In this document: piece by piece, positions 24,343-32,618 of the stretch
Numbering within the stretch: position 1 is the stretch's first letter
Layout of the letters: every line of letters begins with the position of its first letter
DNA from: Ascidiaceihabitans sp047624005
Lineage (GTDB): Bacteria > Pseudomonadota > Alphaproteobacteria > Rhodobacterales > Rhodobacteraceae
Assembly: GCA_047624005.1 (NCBI GenBank)
Contig: JBLHPE010000012.1
Span: 1-49,266, forward strand
Length of the DNA stretch: 49,266 nt
Direction of reading: 5' to 3'
Translations under genes and position numbers: made by a program
Notes under the pieces: model-generated
Databases searched by the model: none
Told to the model about the DNA's origin: nothing
What the model saw: the letters and a program-made list of their open reading frames with translations, nothing else

Positions 24343-26001
24343 TTACGTCCAAGCAACGCGCTCTGGGCGGAATTCGAACGAGATGTGCATCTCACCGCCA
24401 ACAAGACCTTCGCGGGTGTTGTTGTACAGCGAACGCCAATAGGGCTGGATCGTTACGCCTTCATCTTGAATGATCGCTTGGCCTCTGGCCATCAACGCGC
24501 GACGAGCTTCAAGGTCAGGTGTTGCCAAAGCTTCAGCCAAAATGCCGTCGAATTCGGCATTGGACCAACCAAATTCGTTCCATGCTTCATCAGAACGGTA
24601 AGCCAAAGCCCAAATCTGGACACCTAGTGGACGGTGATTCCAATTTGTGGATGAGAACGGGTATTTGACCCAGTCATTCCAGAAGGTTGAGCCAGGAAGA
24701 ATGGTGCGCTTCACCTTGATACCGGCGTCACGCAGCTGGGCAGCTACAGCGTCAGTGGTATCTTTGCGCCACGCATCATCGATAGAAAGCAGTTCGTGCT
24801 CGTAGTCAGCCATACCTGCTTCTTCCATCAGGGCCTTGGCCGCTGCTGGATCAAATTTGCGTGGTGGAAGTGCAGCAAACTCTGGGTGCATTGGACCAAC
24901 GTGATGGTTTTCAGCAACTTCACCGCGACCAGCAACGCCAAGTTCCAGAAGAACGGCGTTATCGACAGCCATAGAAATCGCCTGACGGACGCGTTTGTCC
25001 GCATATGGTTTCTTGCCATCAACTTCGGCCAATTGATTTGGACGAATAACAATTGTCGCACCAGTCACAACATTGTTGGTGTTCCAGCCATCTAGTGTTT
25101 CGAACAGATCGATGAACTCGCCCTGCATCTCGTATGTCATATCAACTTCTTCAGCCTCCGCCGCTGCAATCCATGCAGACGGGTCGGTGCCGTAATCGAT
25201 AAATTCGATGCGATCCATGTAAGCGCCGTTGCCAGCGTTCCACCACGTGTGGTCCTCGTTGCGGACCAGCACAGCTTTTACACCAACGTCCAAGGACTCT
25301 GGCTTGTATGGGCCAGTACCGACTGGGTTGCTCAGCATTGTTTCGGGCGTGTAGGACGCTGGAACAATCGCAGCTGGGTAGTCAGCCATGCCTGGGATCA
25401 AGGAAATGTCAGCCGAAGGCAGGTTCAAACGAACCGTGTGGGTGTCGACAACTTCAATTGCGCCTTCAATGGCTTTGCCGGTATCAGCATCGATCAAAGT
25501 CGCGAAACGACCAGCCATCGAATTGCCTTCAAGTTCTTTGTCACACCAACCTGCGATGTTGCGGGCAACGTCGTCTGCGGTGAAATCGCTGCCGTCATTC
25601 CATTTGACGCCTTTACGGACGTTCAATGTATAGACTGTGGCGTCGTCAGAGATTTCCCAGCTTTCGAGCAAGCGACCTTCAAATGTGCCATCGTTTTCGT
25701 AGTGAACGAGATACTCAATCCAACCACGTGTGAAGTTGGCGATTTGGGACCAGTCAAACGTGCGCGGATCTTTTAGGGCGCGTACTTCTGTTTGGTAGCG
25801 CAATGTGCCGCCCATTTTGTGACCGGCTGCCATCGCAGGGGCTGCCATGCCCAACATCCCATAGGCCGTCACAGCAGTTGCACCGAACGCGCTGGCCATG
25901 GCCAAAAATTCGCGACGGCTTACGTCTGAGTCACCGGCAGAAGCTGCAGAATCCACAATGTGTTGTGGCAGCGGCTTACCCGTGCTTGTTAAAAAGGTCA
26001 T
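24343..26001 (-). CDS. Tat-exported peptide/nickel-type ABC substrate-binding protein, no adjacent permeases
   Basis: This is a 552-residue family 5 solute-binding protein. The N-terminus MTFLTSTGKPLPQHIV and the Tat motif SRREFLAMASAFGATAVTAY, then AAPAMAAG, mark a twin-arginine signal with a long n-region, as in roseobacter relatives I recall. The mature fold is shown by WNDGSDFTADDVARNIAGW, NPVGTGPYKPESL and DKRVRQAISMAVD. The ATG at 26001 has GAGAGGA 5 bp upstream. An in-frame ATG at 26091 also follows a strong GGGAGG, adding 30 residues with no family match. A terminator follows immediately and no permease or ATPase genes lie nearby. Confidence 0.9.
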   Translation of the reverse strand: MTFLTSTGKPLPQHIVDSAASAGDSDVSRREFLAMASAFGATAVTAYGMLGMAAPAMAAGHKMGGTLRYQTEVRALKDPRTFDWSQIANFTRGWIEYLVHYENDGTFEGRLLESWEISDDATVYTLNVRKGVKWNDGSDFTADDVARNIAGWCDKELEGNSMAGRFATLIDADTGKAIEGAIEVVDTHTVRLNLPSADISLIPGMADYPAAIVPASYTPETMLSNPVGTGPYKPESLDVGVKAVLVRNEDHTWWNAGNGAYMDRIEFIDYGTDPSAWIAAAEAEEVDMTYEMQGEFIDLFETLDGWNTNNVVTGATIVIRPNQLAEVDGKKPYADKRVRQAISMAVDNAVLLELGVAGRGEVAENHHVGPMHPEFAALPPRKFDPAAAKALMEEAGMADYEHELLSIDDAWRKDTTDAVAAQLRDAGIKVKRTILPGSTFWNDWVKYPFSSTNWNHRPLGVQIWALAYRSDEAWNEFGWSNAEFDGILAEALATPDLEARRALMARGQAIIQDEGVTIQPYWRSLYNNTREGLVGGEMHISFEFRPERVAWT

Positions 26002-26020
26002 AGTCTTCCTCTCTGTTGTC

Positions 26021-26042
26021 GCCACGAAAACTATTTCGTGGC
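26021..26042 (-). promoter_or_regulatory. Perfect hairpin in the leader of the peptide-binding-protein gene
   Basis: GCCACGAAA (26021-26029) and TTTCGTGGC (26034-26042) form a 9-bp perfect inverted repeat with a 4-nt loop, 20 bp upstream of the chosen start. It lies inside the in-frame extension that begins at ATG 26091. It may affect mRNA stability or access to the second ribosome-binding site, or be an operator. Confidence 0.5.
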
Positions 26043-26121
26043 AAAAGCGTGCAGTAGAACGTTGCACTAAGTGTTGCAGTATCTTCTGCATTTTGCCTCC
26101 CTTCGAACGGGGGATGCGATG

Positions 26122-26150
26122 AGTGTCGGCAAGCGACAGTGCTACGTCAA
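26122..26150 (-). promoter_or_regulatory. Candidate promoter for the peptide-binding-protein gene
   Basis: On the minus strand TTGACG (26150-26145) is separated by 17 bp from GACACT (26127-26122). The -35 box is near consensus and the -10 box is weak. The predicted transcript would include the ATG at 26091 with its strong ribosome-binding site and the leader hairpin. Confidence 0.4.
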
Positions 26151-26502
26151 CCCCAAGTAAGGAATGGTGCGATCACGATACGGTCTGCCCGCGTTTGGAA
26201 CCTTGTTTATTAGCGCCATCTAAGGGGTAAAAAAACGCCTCCTGTTGGCTGCGAAAGGCCTGAGAGTAGCATATACATGAAAATCTGTAAAATTATGCGA
26301 TCGGCAAAATTCTAGATTTCATTTTTTCAAATATAGATGGTGTTTGCACATCAGATAATCGAGGGAGAATTGGCGATACTTTCTATCGCAAATAATGGAT
26401 TTCACCAGTTACCCTATCCAAATGTCTCGCAGGAAAGGCGAACTGCCCTAACCAAAGTTGACGAATCTCTCTGGAATCTGGGCACCGACCTTTATCAATG
26501 TT
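26151..26502. other. Gene-free AT-rich stretch between mipZ and the peptide-binding-protein promoter
   Basis: I see no convincing gene in these 350 bases. A 65-codon plus-strand frame near 26337-26534 has no ribosome-binding site and runs into the mipZ coding end. A GGCCTGAGAG stretch at about 26257 recalls part of a TPP riboswitch but lacks the partner elements. Confidence 0.5.
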
Positions 26503-27312
26503 TTAAAAGTCGATGGTCACTCCGGGCAAGTTGAGTGCTTTCATTAAATCACGTAATTCTTGACGTGCAGCGATGTTCGAAATGTTCAGCTGCTTCACTC
26601 CGATGTCCTTAAGGTCCAACAGGGTCAGACCGCGTGGGAACAGTTCGCGAAAAATCACGCGCTCATTAAAGCCGGGGGCGACCCTAAACCCAATCCGTTT
26701 GGCCAGCATATCGATGGCCCGTTCCATCTTTTCTTTGTTGACCATCCGCTGCGCCCCCATACGGTTGCGTACGACAATCCAGTCAATCGCCTTTAAACCG
26801 GCCTGCGCCCTAAGCTGACGCGCGTTCCAGACCATCTCAGAATAAACTGATGGTCCTTTGATTTTGTCGCCTGACACGTCGATCCTTGCCAGCAGGTCGA
26901 AATCCACAAAGCTGTCGTTGAGCGGTGTTATCAAGGTGTCTGCTAGTGAATGGGCCACTTGGCTAAGGCGCGTGTGTGATCCGGGGCAATCGATCAAGAT
27001 AAAATCATTGTCGGCCTCCAGCGTTGCCACGGCAGCTGACAGACGATGGTCATATATGTTTTCGCCGGGCTTCAACGCTTCGGCGGAAATCTCTGGCAGC
27101 TCGTGTACTTCGGGACTTGGTAACGATAGCCCTGCAGTTTTTAGAAACTCCGCGCGGTTTTCCACATAGCGGCCAAAGGTACGCTGGCGCAGATCCAAGT
27201 CCAATGCGCTCACCTTGTGCCCCATACGAGACAAAGCGGTTGCCACGTGCATCGACACAGTGGATTTGCCTGCGCCGCCTTTTTCGTTGCCGACGACGAT
27301 AATATGCGCCAT
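26503..27312 (-). CDS. mipZ: Division-plane positioning ATPase MipZ
   Basis: This is a 269-residue ParA/MinD-type ATPase that in alphaproteobacteria forms bipolar gradients with ParB and keeps FtsZ at mid-cell. The deviant Walker A motif NEKGGAGKST has Lys11 and Lys16. Other features are DLDLRQRTFGRYVENR, the Walker B-like FILIDCPGSHTRLSQ and the MipZ-specific VRNRMGAQRMVNKEKM. The C-terminus IAARQELRDLMKALNLP is also typical. GGGGAC precedes the ATG. It stands alone. Confidence 0.95.
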   Translation of the reverse strand: MAHIIVVGNEKGGAGKSTVSMHVATALSRMGHKVSALDLDLRQRTFGRYVENRAEFLKTAGLSLPSPEVHELPEISAEALKPGENIYDHRLSAAVATLEADNDFILIDCPGSHTRLSQVAHSLADTLITPLNDSFVDFDLLARIDVSGDKIKGPSVYSEMVWNARQLRAQAGLKAIDWIVVRNRMGAQRMVNKEKMERAIDMLAKRIGFRVAPGFNERVIFRELFPRGLTLLDLKDIGVKQLNISNIAARQELRDLMKALNLPGVTIDF

Positions 27313-27930
27313 TTAGTTGTCCCCTTTGGCCATGCTGAAAACAGAGCTGGCTTATTTTAGGCAACTATATGGCGGGCGTACGGGTTTGGGAAGTGTCACA
27401 TAGGGCTTTGATCACAAGTCAGATTTTGGGATAATTTTGGCGGATGACGTGATGGGTTCAGATAGGCAGCAAAACGGTGTCATGATTGGTCTGGATTACA
27501 AGGCAATTGGGAGCAGTGGCTTGACTAATGTCGGTCGCAAGCCTCGACTATCGCTTGCGCGGTGGCGTCACTGGACTGCGACAAGGCACCGATAGATATG
27601 CCCATTACCTTTGGTGCAAAACTGCCTTCCCAATGCACCATTGGCGAGTGACTGCGATGCTGGAAGGCCTGATTATGTATCCTAAACAAAGCCAATTGCC
27701 TGTCCGGTCTTTGTCATGAACCGCTATAAGGCTTGCGATGTTAAACACAGCAGATGTCTTACCCTTTTCGATCAGGATTTTTGTATGAACCAATTGGCGT
27801 GACAGGTCATTTTTTGGAGCGGCTCGTGCGGTTTCTAAAACCGTCAATGCATCTATCAATCTTCCTGAAACAAATAAACACTCTGTCATAATTCTGGATA
27901 TCAAACTTTCAAGCGGCTCAATGTTATCCA
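27313..27930. other. About 620 bp without a confident gene between rpmE terminator and mipZ
   Basis: Several short frames exist. The longest is on the minus strand: TTG at 27931, first ATG at 27889, end at 27605. It has no ribosome-binding site and ends in unstructured sequence, though its first half (GRLIDALTVLETARAAP) has a faint TPR-like look. A second minus-strand frame ends at about 27526 in SIGALSQSSDATAQAIVEAC. These could be decayed gene pieces. I do not call a gene here. Confidence 0.5.
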
Positions 27931-27964
27931 AAGAAAAAGGGCGCTACCCTTGCAGGTAACGCCC
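27931..27964 (-). terminator. Terminator of the rplS-rpmE operon
   Basis: On the minus strand GGGCGTTACC (27964-27955) pairs with GGTAGCGCCC (27948-27939) with one wobble and a 6-nt loop, followed by TTTTTCTTT. It is placed 25 bp after the rpmE stop and is a classical intrinsic terminator. Confidence 0.92.
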
Positions 27965-27988
27965 CTTTTCCAAATAAGTGGTAAAAGC

Positions 27989-28210
27989 TTAGAAGCCCAA
28001 ACCTGCATACTTGTTTTTGAACTTGGAAACGCGTCCGCCCGTATCCAACAAACGACCGCCGCCGCCTGTCCATGCTGGGTGAACCGTTGGGTCAATATCC
28101 AACGCCATTTGGTCGCCTTCAGCGCCCCAAGTGGATTTCATCTGAAAGATCGTACCGTCAGTCATTTTGACGTTGATCAGGTGATAATCGGGATGTGTAT
28201 CTGTTTTCAT
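27989..28210 (-). CDS. rpmE: 50S ribosomal protein L31
   Basis: This is a 73-residue large-subunit protein. The sequence MKTDTHPDYHLINVKMTDGT and the C-terminal GGRVSKFKNKYAGLGF are diagnostic of alphaproteobacterial L31. There are no cysteines, so it is the zinc-independent form. It follows rplS by 11 bp on the same strand and is followed by a strong terminator. Confidence 0.97.
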   Translation of the reverse strand: MKTDTHPDYHLINVKMTDGTIFQMKSTWGAEGDQMALDIDPTVHPAWTGGGGRLLDTGGRVSKFKNKYAGLGF

Positions 28211-28221
28211 CTACCCAGTCC

Positions 28222-28596
28222 TTACGCTTTAATTGGCTTGTAGTTTACGTTCTCAACGATACGTGCGGATTTACCACGACGCTCACGCAAATAATACAAT
28301 TTCGCACGACGGACACGACCGCGGCGAACCACTGTGATCTCGTCGATGTTGGTGGAGTGCAACGGGAACACACGTTCAACGCCTTCACCAAAGGAAATCT
28401 TACGAACAGTGAAAGAGCCGGCGATACCTTTGCCGTTGTTGCGCGCGATGCACACACCTTCATAGTTCTGAACACGGGTACGGGTACCCTCGGTTACTTT
28501 AAAACCTACACGAACTGTGTCGCCGGCTCTAAAGTCAGGGATTGTTTTCCCTAGGGCGGCAATTTGCTCCGCCTCGATTTGTGCGATCAGGTTCAT
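28222..28596 (-). CDS. rplS: 50S ribosomal protein L19
   Basis: This 124-residue protein sits at the 30S-50S interface. Its motifs are IPDFRAGDTVRVGFKVTEG, RVQNYEGVCIARNNGKGIAG, SFTVRKISFGEGVERVFPLH and RRAKLYYLRERRGKSARIVE. In most bacteria it directly follows trmD, but here trmD is about 6 kb away and rplS has its own promoter with a leader of about 190 nt. AGGAG precedes the ATG. The leader contains short hairpins, e.g. GTCGC/GCGAC at 28734-28749. Confidence 0.98.
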   Translation of the reverse strand: MNLIAQIEAEQIAALGKTIPDFRAGDTVRVGFKVTEGTRTRVQNYEGVCIARNNGKGIAGSFTVRKISFGEGVERVFPLHSTNIDEITVVRRGRVRRAKLYYLRERRGKSARIVENVNYKPIKA

Positions 28597-28796
28597 CTGA
28601 CGCTTCTCCTAAATTACGTGGTTTGCCCACTGATTGTGCGTGATGTCAGAGCTCTGTGCCTTCATCGGGTCCACCGCAGCGCCCGCCAGAGAATAACGTC
28701 AACATTTCTTAAGTCTTTCACGCTGTTCTAAGCGTCGCGAAGAAGCGACCACAACACAAAATATCCGGGCGACTCGCGTCGGTTCCGAACTTGATC

Positions 28797-28826
28797 CGTA
28801 TAGGGGGAGTCTGGGGTTCGCGTCAA
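28797..28826 (-). promoter_or_regulatory. Probable promoter of rplS-rpmE
   Basis: On the minus strand TTGACG (28826-28821) and TATACG (28802-28797) are 18 bp apart, a good sigma-70-type promoter. Transcription would start near 28790, about 190 nt upstream of rplS. It lies between terB and rplS and supports independent expression of rplS after separation from trmD. Confidence 0.6.
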
Positions 28827-28884
28827 GAGGGGCAAACAGCGGCGATAAGCCATAATAAAAAGGCCAATTGCCTGCTTTTAGTGC

Positions 28885-29352
28885 TTATGATTTTGGGGCG
28901 GCCAGTGCCTTTGTCGCGACGATTTCGTCATGTAGTTCTTTTGCGCGTTTGGGGGACACACCTAACAAGGCCTCAATCTTGTGCAAAACGGCTTCTTCTA
29001 CCTCGAGCTCAAGACCATCTTCAAAGACAACTCGCCACAAGGCCCGCAACGCGTTTTCCATTTCTTCTACGCCAATGGCTTCACGTAGAATGGCGGCCAA
29101 TTCGGCGGTGTCTGGCATTTCTTCTTCTAGCTTTTCGCACGCGGCACGCATTTTGGCAGCTTCAATTGGTCCAAGTTGATGACGCTCTGCCAGAATACGG
29201 TCGATGGTTTCGACCTCTTCAAACAGGTATGCTCGATCTGCCTTGGCTGCGCGTACCATCAGCGCACCCACAACATGGTTCGCATCTGCCTCAGGCATTG
29301 GGGTTTCATAACTGTGCGGATTGCGGAAGAATTCAGTCAGTTTTTCGAACAT
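28885..29352 (-). CDS. TerB-family protein (tellurite-resistance-like)
   Basis: This is a 155-residue, fully helical, acidic protein of the TerB-like family (COG4103 type). The typical pattern is an N-terminal ALMVRAAKADRAYLFEEVET with its acidic metal-binding-like motif, and a C-terminal EEAVLHKIEALLGVSPKRAK. The start at 29352 is preferred because AAGG lies 7 bp upstream. The ATG two codons earlier has the site too close. Other ter genes are absent. Despite the family name the function is unknown. It lies between rplS and trmD, where relatives usually have no gene. Confidence 0.8.
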   Translation of the reverse strand: MFEKLTEFFRNPHSYETPMPEADANHVVGALMVRAAKADRAYLFEEVETIDRILAERHQLGPIEAAKMRAACEKLEEEMPDTAELAAILREAIGVEEMENALRALWRVVFEDGLELEVEEAVLHKIEALLGVSPKRAKELHDEIVATKALAAPKS

Positions 29353-29512
29353 TACCATGCCTTAGGTTTTTAGTTTAAAGCAGGCTAGTCTGTCTTGTTC
29401 TGTGATGCAAAGCTTATGGTCGGACCCGTTGGATCAATAAGGTCCAATTGCGACTATTGGCGTCTGGCCTGTTGATATTCTATAGATCAGTGGTCCAGCA
29501 AGAAAGCACATC

Positions 29513-30070
29513 ATGGCCACCAACTTTGATTTTCGAAACAAAGCCTGCGCAAGCCTGACCAATGAAATTGGGGTTTACGTTCTGTGCGATCTGGACAGGA
29601 CACCGATTTATGTAGGGCAATCCAAAGACGGTATTCGCAGTCGAGTGCGTCGTCACCTGACGTCCGCCCGGTCTGATATCATTGCCAACCGTCAAATTGA
29701 TGTCTGGGAAATCGCCTATGTGATGGCTTTTCCGGTGGTAGATCGGGGTGATATCACCCCGCTTGAGGATTCACTCTATCATCTCTTTAACGACACGTCG
29801 CCGTTGATGAATGGGAAGGTGCCTTTACGTCCGGATACTGCTGATGCGCTTCTTGAACCTGCGCAAATCGTGCAAGTTATGTCAGACGCAGAAATCGCAG
29901 ACAAAAGCGACCCTGTTCAGCGGCTACCAAGGCAATCGGCCCACTACACGCAAATGGTAGATCATTTCTTGAATGTCAAAAATTCGACCGAGATTTTGCG
30001 CGCGATCGAGGCCCATTTCGACCGCTTGCAACGCTACCATAAAACGCTGGTTAAATTACAAGACGACTAA
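29513..30070 (+). CDS. GIY-YIG nuclease-domain protein, possible restriction endonuclease
   Basis: This 185-residue protein has a GIY-YIG domain in its first 105 residues. The two strand motifs are Gly20-Val-Tyr22 and Tyr33-Val-Gly35 (GVYVL and PIYVGQS). They are followed by Arg42/Arg44 (IRSRVRRHL), the presumed metal-binding Glu85 (PLEDSLYHLF) and Asn100 (LMNGK). The rest is helical with no recognised domain. It converges on a C5-cytosine methyltransferase with only 4 bp between the stops. Eco29kI-type type II enzymes are GIY-YIG nucleases paired with such methyltransferases, so a restriction role is plausible. A DNA-repair or stand-alone role is the alternative. Confidence 0.75.
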   Translation: MATNFDFRNKACASLTNEIGVYVLCDLDRTPIYVGQSKDGIRSRVRRHLTSARSDIIANRQIDVWEIAYVMAFPVVDRGDITPLEDSLYHLFNDTSPLMNGKVPLRPDTADALLEPAQIVQVMSDAEIADKSDPVQRLPRQSAHYTQMVDHFLNVKNSTEILRAIEAHFDRLQRYHKTLVKLQDD

Positions 30071-30074
30071 GTGG

Positions 30075-31223
30075 CTATTGGGCGCTGTGATTTTTAGGGT
30101 CTGCAACGGTAACCTGCGCCAACAAATTTGGCTCTAGAATGTGCCGTGCAATATAGCTAACAACCGGCACCGCAACGCCGTCACCCGTCAAATGATAGGC
30201 CTCATTGTAAACCGCGGGCAGAACATAGCTATCTGGCAGCCCCATCAATCGCGCCGTTTCTCGGGCAGACAAAAGGCGCGAACGGATTTTATCCCCTTCA
30301 ACTACCAAAATAAGTTGCCGAGACGACCCGCCACCGGGTGTACGTAAGCAGCCTGCAATATCGTCAAACCGCACTTCGGCACGCTGTACCTTAATGCCGT
30401 GATGCAATCGCGTGCGTTTATAAAGCCCACCAACCATGCGTACGCCTGCCGCTTTCGCGGTTTCGACCTTGGCCAAATTTACATCGCTCATCATCGACAG
30501 CAACGCGCGGGTTTCAGTGGCGGTGTGCCATTTCACGCATTTCGGCTTTTCCTCGATCACATCTGCAAAACGCATTTCGCGTTTTGCAGGTTCTGGCATG
30601 TCCCACCATATCCACGACTTTTTTAATTTCTTAGGCAATTGCGCATGTGCGCGTTTCAACGCTGTGGTGTGCCATCGTTTTTGTGGACCGCTGGCCGTAC
30701 ATGTCACGGCCAAATCTTCACGCACTGCAATCACAAACAACCGCGCCCGTGATTGGGGTAAAAAGGATGCTGCATCCACAACAACCGTGCCAAACCGGTA
30801 ACCAAGATCATTCAAAGCCGTACAAATCGCTACAAAGTCCGTCCCTTGATGCGACGTAAGCGTGCCAACAACATTCTCAAGCGCGATCATTGCTGGCGCA
30901 CGGCCGTCGGTCTTCAATTCAGCAAGAAGCGCCATAAAGGGCCAAAACGTGCCGGATCTGTTGCCTTTCAAGCCAGCACCGTTGCCTGCTACAGATAAAT
31001 CCTGACAGGGAAAAGACCCCCAAACCAGATCAGCAGTACCCTGTAAATCACTGGGGGAGATGTTGCGTAGATCGTCCACAACCATTGCGCCTGTGCCCCA
31101 ATTGCGCTCATAGGTCACGCCCTTCTTGGGGTCAAAGTCATTGGCAAACAAACAGGCCCAATCGGTCCCAAGGCCCGCGCGGGCCATACCACCGCCAGCA
31201 AAGAACTCGTAGAAATTGAACAT
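30075..31223 (-). CDS. DNA (cytosine-5-)-methyltransferase
   Basis: This is a 382-residue C5-cytosine DNA methyltransferase transferring methyl from SAM. Motif I is YEFFAGGGMARAGLG. Motif IV is GSFPCQDLS with nucleophile Cys73. Motif VI is ENV at 116-118. Motif VIII is QSRARLF near 156-162. The target-recognition region follows. Motif IX is LSARETARLMGLPDSY and motif X is GDGVAVPVVSYIARH. All catalytic motifs are intact, so it is probably active. The recognition sequence cannot be deduced. It converges on the GIY-YIG nuclease gene. Confidence 0.94.
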   Translation of the reverse strand: MFNFYEFFAGGGMARAGLGTDWACLFANDFDPKKGVTYERNWGTGAMVVDDLRNISPSDLQGTADLVWGSFPCQDLSVAGNGAGLKGNRSGTFWPFMALLAELKTDGRAPAMIALENVVGTLTSHQGTDFVAICTALNDLGYRFGTVVVDAASFLPQSRARLFVIAVREDLAVTCTASGPQKRWHTTALKRAHAQLPKKLKKSWIWWDMPEPAKREMRFADVIEEKPKCVKWHTATETRALLSMMSDVNLAKVETAKAAGVRMVGGLYKRTRLHHGIKVQRAEVRFDDIAGCLRTPGGGSSRQLILVVEGDKIRSRLLSARETARLMGLPDSYVLPAVYNEAYHLTGDGVAVPVVSYIARHILEPNLLAQVTVADPKNHSAQ

Positions 31224-31326
31224 CTGTAACAGGTCTCACTTGGTTGAACGCGGAGGGAGTGGAATTCTTGCTTTGTTCTCACTTAGCATTCGACAAGCAG
31301 CGCTGTCACTAAGTTATTGGCGCAGA

Positions 31327-32496
31327 TCAACCAATCAGGTTTGTCAAAAGCGCATTGACCTCATTGCCCACATCCAACTTATCAACCCACTCTTGGGGAA
31401 TGCCATGCGTTCCACCTATACCGTAAACGGCACCGGCAATCGCGCCGACAAGCATTGCGCGGCCACAGTTATCGCCACCCGCATATATATTGGCACGAAT
31501 GGCGGTGCGATAATCAGGGGATGTGGCAAGGTTGTGAACAACGCTTGGGACGCCATACCGCAGATCGCAGGCCATGCCAAAATGCTTGGCAACGTCTGTG
31601 TTGGGCTGATCTATCATGGACACAGCGGTGGCCAGAAGCGCGTCAATTTCTTCATTCGCCACGGCGCGGCCTTCGGCAATCACTTGTGTCATGTCGGCAC
31701 CATTTATCGCCGCCTGCATCATCTTGGCGCAAACAGGGGCATAGGCTATGGAGCGAGGGTGGTCACTCGTGGTGCGTACCGCAGAAACTGCGGATCGCAA
31801 AAACGTATCCTCATCCACATCGCCAACGGTTTGGACCGCAATCAAAGCCGGCAATTTTGCGATCGCTGGCAACTGTTGATCGGACGCGCCGTAAACCGGA
31901 CCTATCGCTAAAATTTCGTCCAACACCTGAAAGCCATAAGCCACGATGATGTCATCATCGTGTGTCATGCGCACTGCTTCTTCGAATTTTTCGCGCAGGA
32001 CTTCGCTTTGATATTGCTTGATTACCGCATTCGCTTTGCCCACCATCGCAGTGGTGATACTGGCATCTCCCTCAAAGGGAATTGCTTTGGCGCGGAGCAA
32101 TATCCCATCTTCGGCGCGTCGAAAATTATCAAGGGTGTCGCGGGTCGCATGATCAATATAGCCTACGTATTTTCCGCCATATCCAAAATGCGCACGGAAA
32201 TGATCGGCATAGACTGTTCTGTCATAACTACCCGCATTTGCGGCCAAAGCGCGGGCCATCACCAAGGCTTGTTCGCCGTACTGTGATTGCGCGCCGGACG
32301 TCCGGCCCGCATGTGCAAAAAAGGCAGGAACACCGTCAAAATGTGCAGGATTTGGGCCTACGAATTCTGGGGCCTCAGGGGCGACTTCGCGAATGCGATC
32401 CTGATCATATAGCCAATGCAACCCCATCGTTGCAGCGTCTGCGACCAAAGCGCCTAGAACAAGATTACGGGCGCGGCTTTGAATATCTGTGGTCAT
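31327..32496 (-). CDS. ADP-ribosylglycohydrolase (DraG/ARH)-family protein
   Basis: This is a 389-residue helical protein of the ADP-ribosyl glycohydrolase family, which removes ADP-ribose from proteins or nucleic acids through a dinuclear Mg site. The first metal-site segment NLVLGALVADAATMGLHWLY matches the family start, and the second, GGDNCGRAMLVGAIAGAVYG, corresponds to the GGD-x-D-T/S-x-A motif. Here the second acidic residue is Asn-Cys, a deviation close to J1-crystallin relatives. Activity is therefore uncertain. It lies 103 bp upstream of the methyltransferase gene on the same strand. Confidence 0.85.
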   Translation of the reverse strand: MTTDIQSRARNLVLGALVADAATMGLHWLYDQDRIREVAPEAPEFVGPNPAHFDGVPAFFAHAGRTSGAQSQYGEQALVMARALAANAGSYDRTVYADHFRAHFGYGGKYVGYIDHATRDTLDNFRRAEDGILLRAKAIPFEGDASITTAMVGKANAVIKQYQSEVLREKFEEAVRMTHDDDIIVAYGFQVLDEILAIGPVYGASDQQLPAIAKLPALIAVQTVGDVDEDTFLRSAVSAVRTTSDHPRSIAYAPVCAKMMQAAINGADMTQVIAEGRAVANEEIDALLATAVSMIDQPNTDVAKHFGMACDLRYGVPSVVHNLATSPDYRTAIRANIYAGGDNCGRAMLVGAIAGAVYGIGGTHGIPQEWVDKLDVGNEVNALLTNLIG

Positions 32497-32618
32497 AGGT
32501 TTTTCCTGTCAACAAAGAAGGGAGGGGCTGGGACTTAACTTAGGCTGCAGGTCCGCAATTAGAAAGGGACCGTGCAAATTTATAGCCAAAGCCCGTGCCG
32601 TGTGGTCGTAGAAATTGG

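Noticed and set aside
26220..26290. TPP-riboswitch-like GGCCTGAGAG on the plus strand
   Set aside because: The second conserved arm (an ACC...GAACCTGA-type segment) is missing, and no thiamine gene follows on the plus strand.
26337..26534. Plus-strand ORF of 65 codons upstream of the peptide-binding-protein gene
   Set aside because: It has no ribosome-binding site, no recognisable features, and its end overlaps the mipZ 3' end.
27605..27931. Minus-strand ORF of 108 codons downstream of the rpmE terminator
   Set aside because: It starts with TTG within the terminator's T-tract region, lacks a ribosome-binding site and shows only a faint TPR-like pattern.
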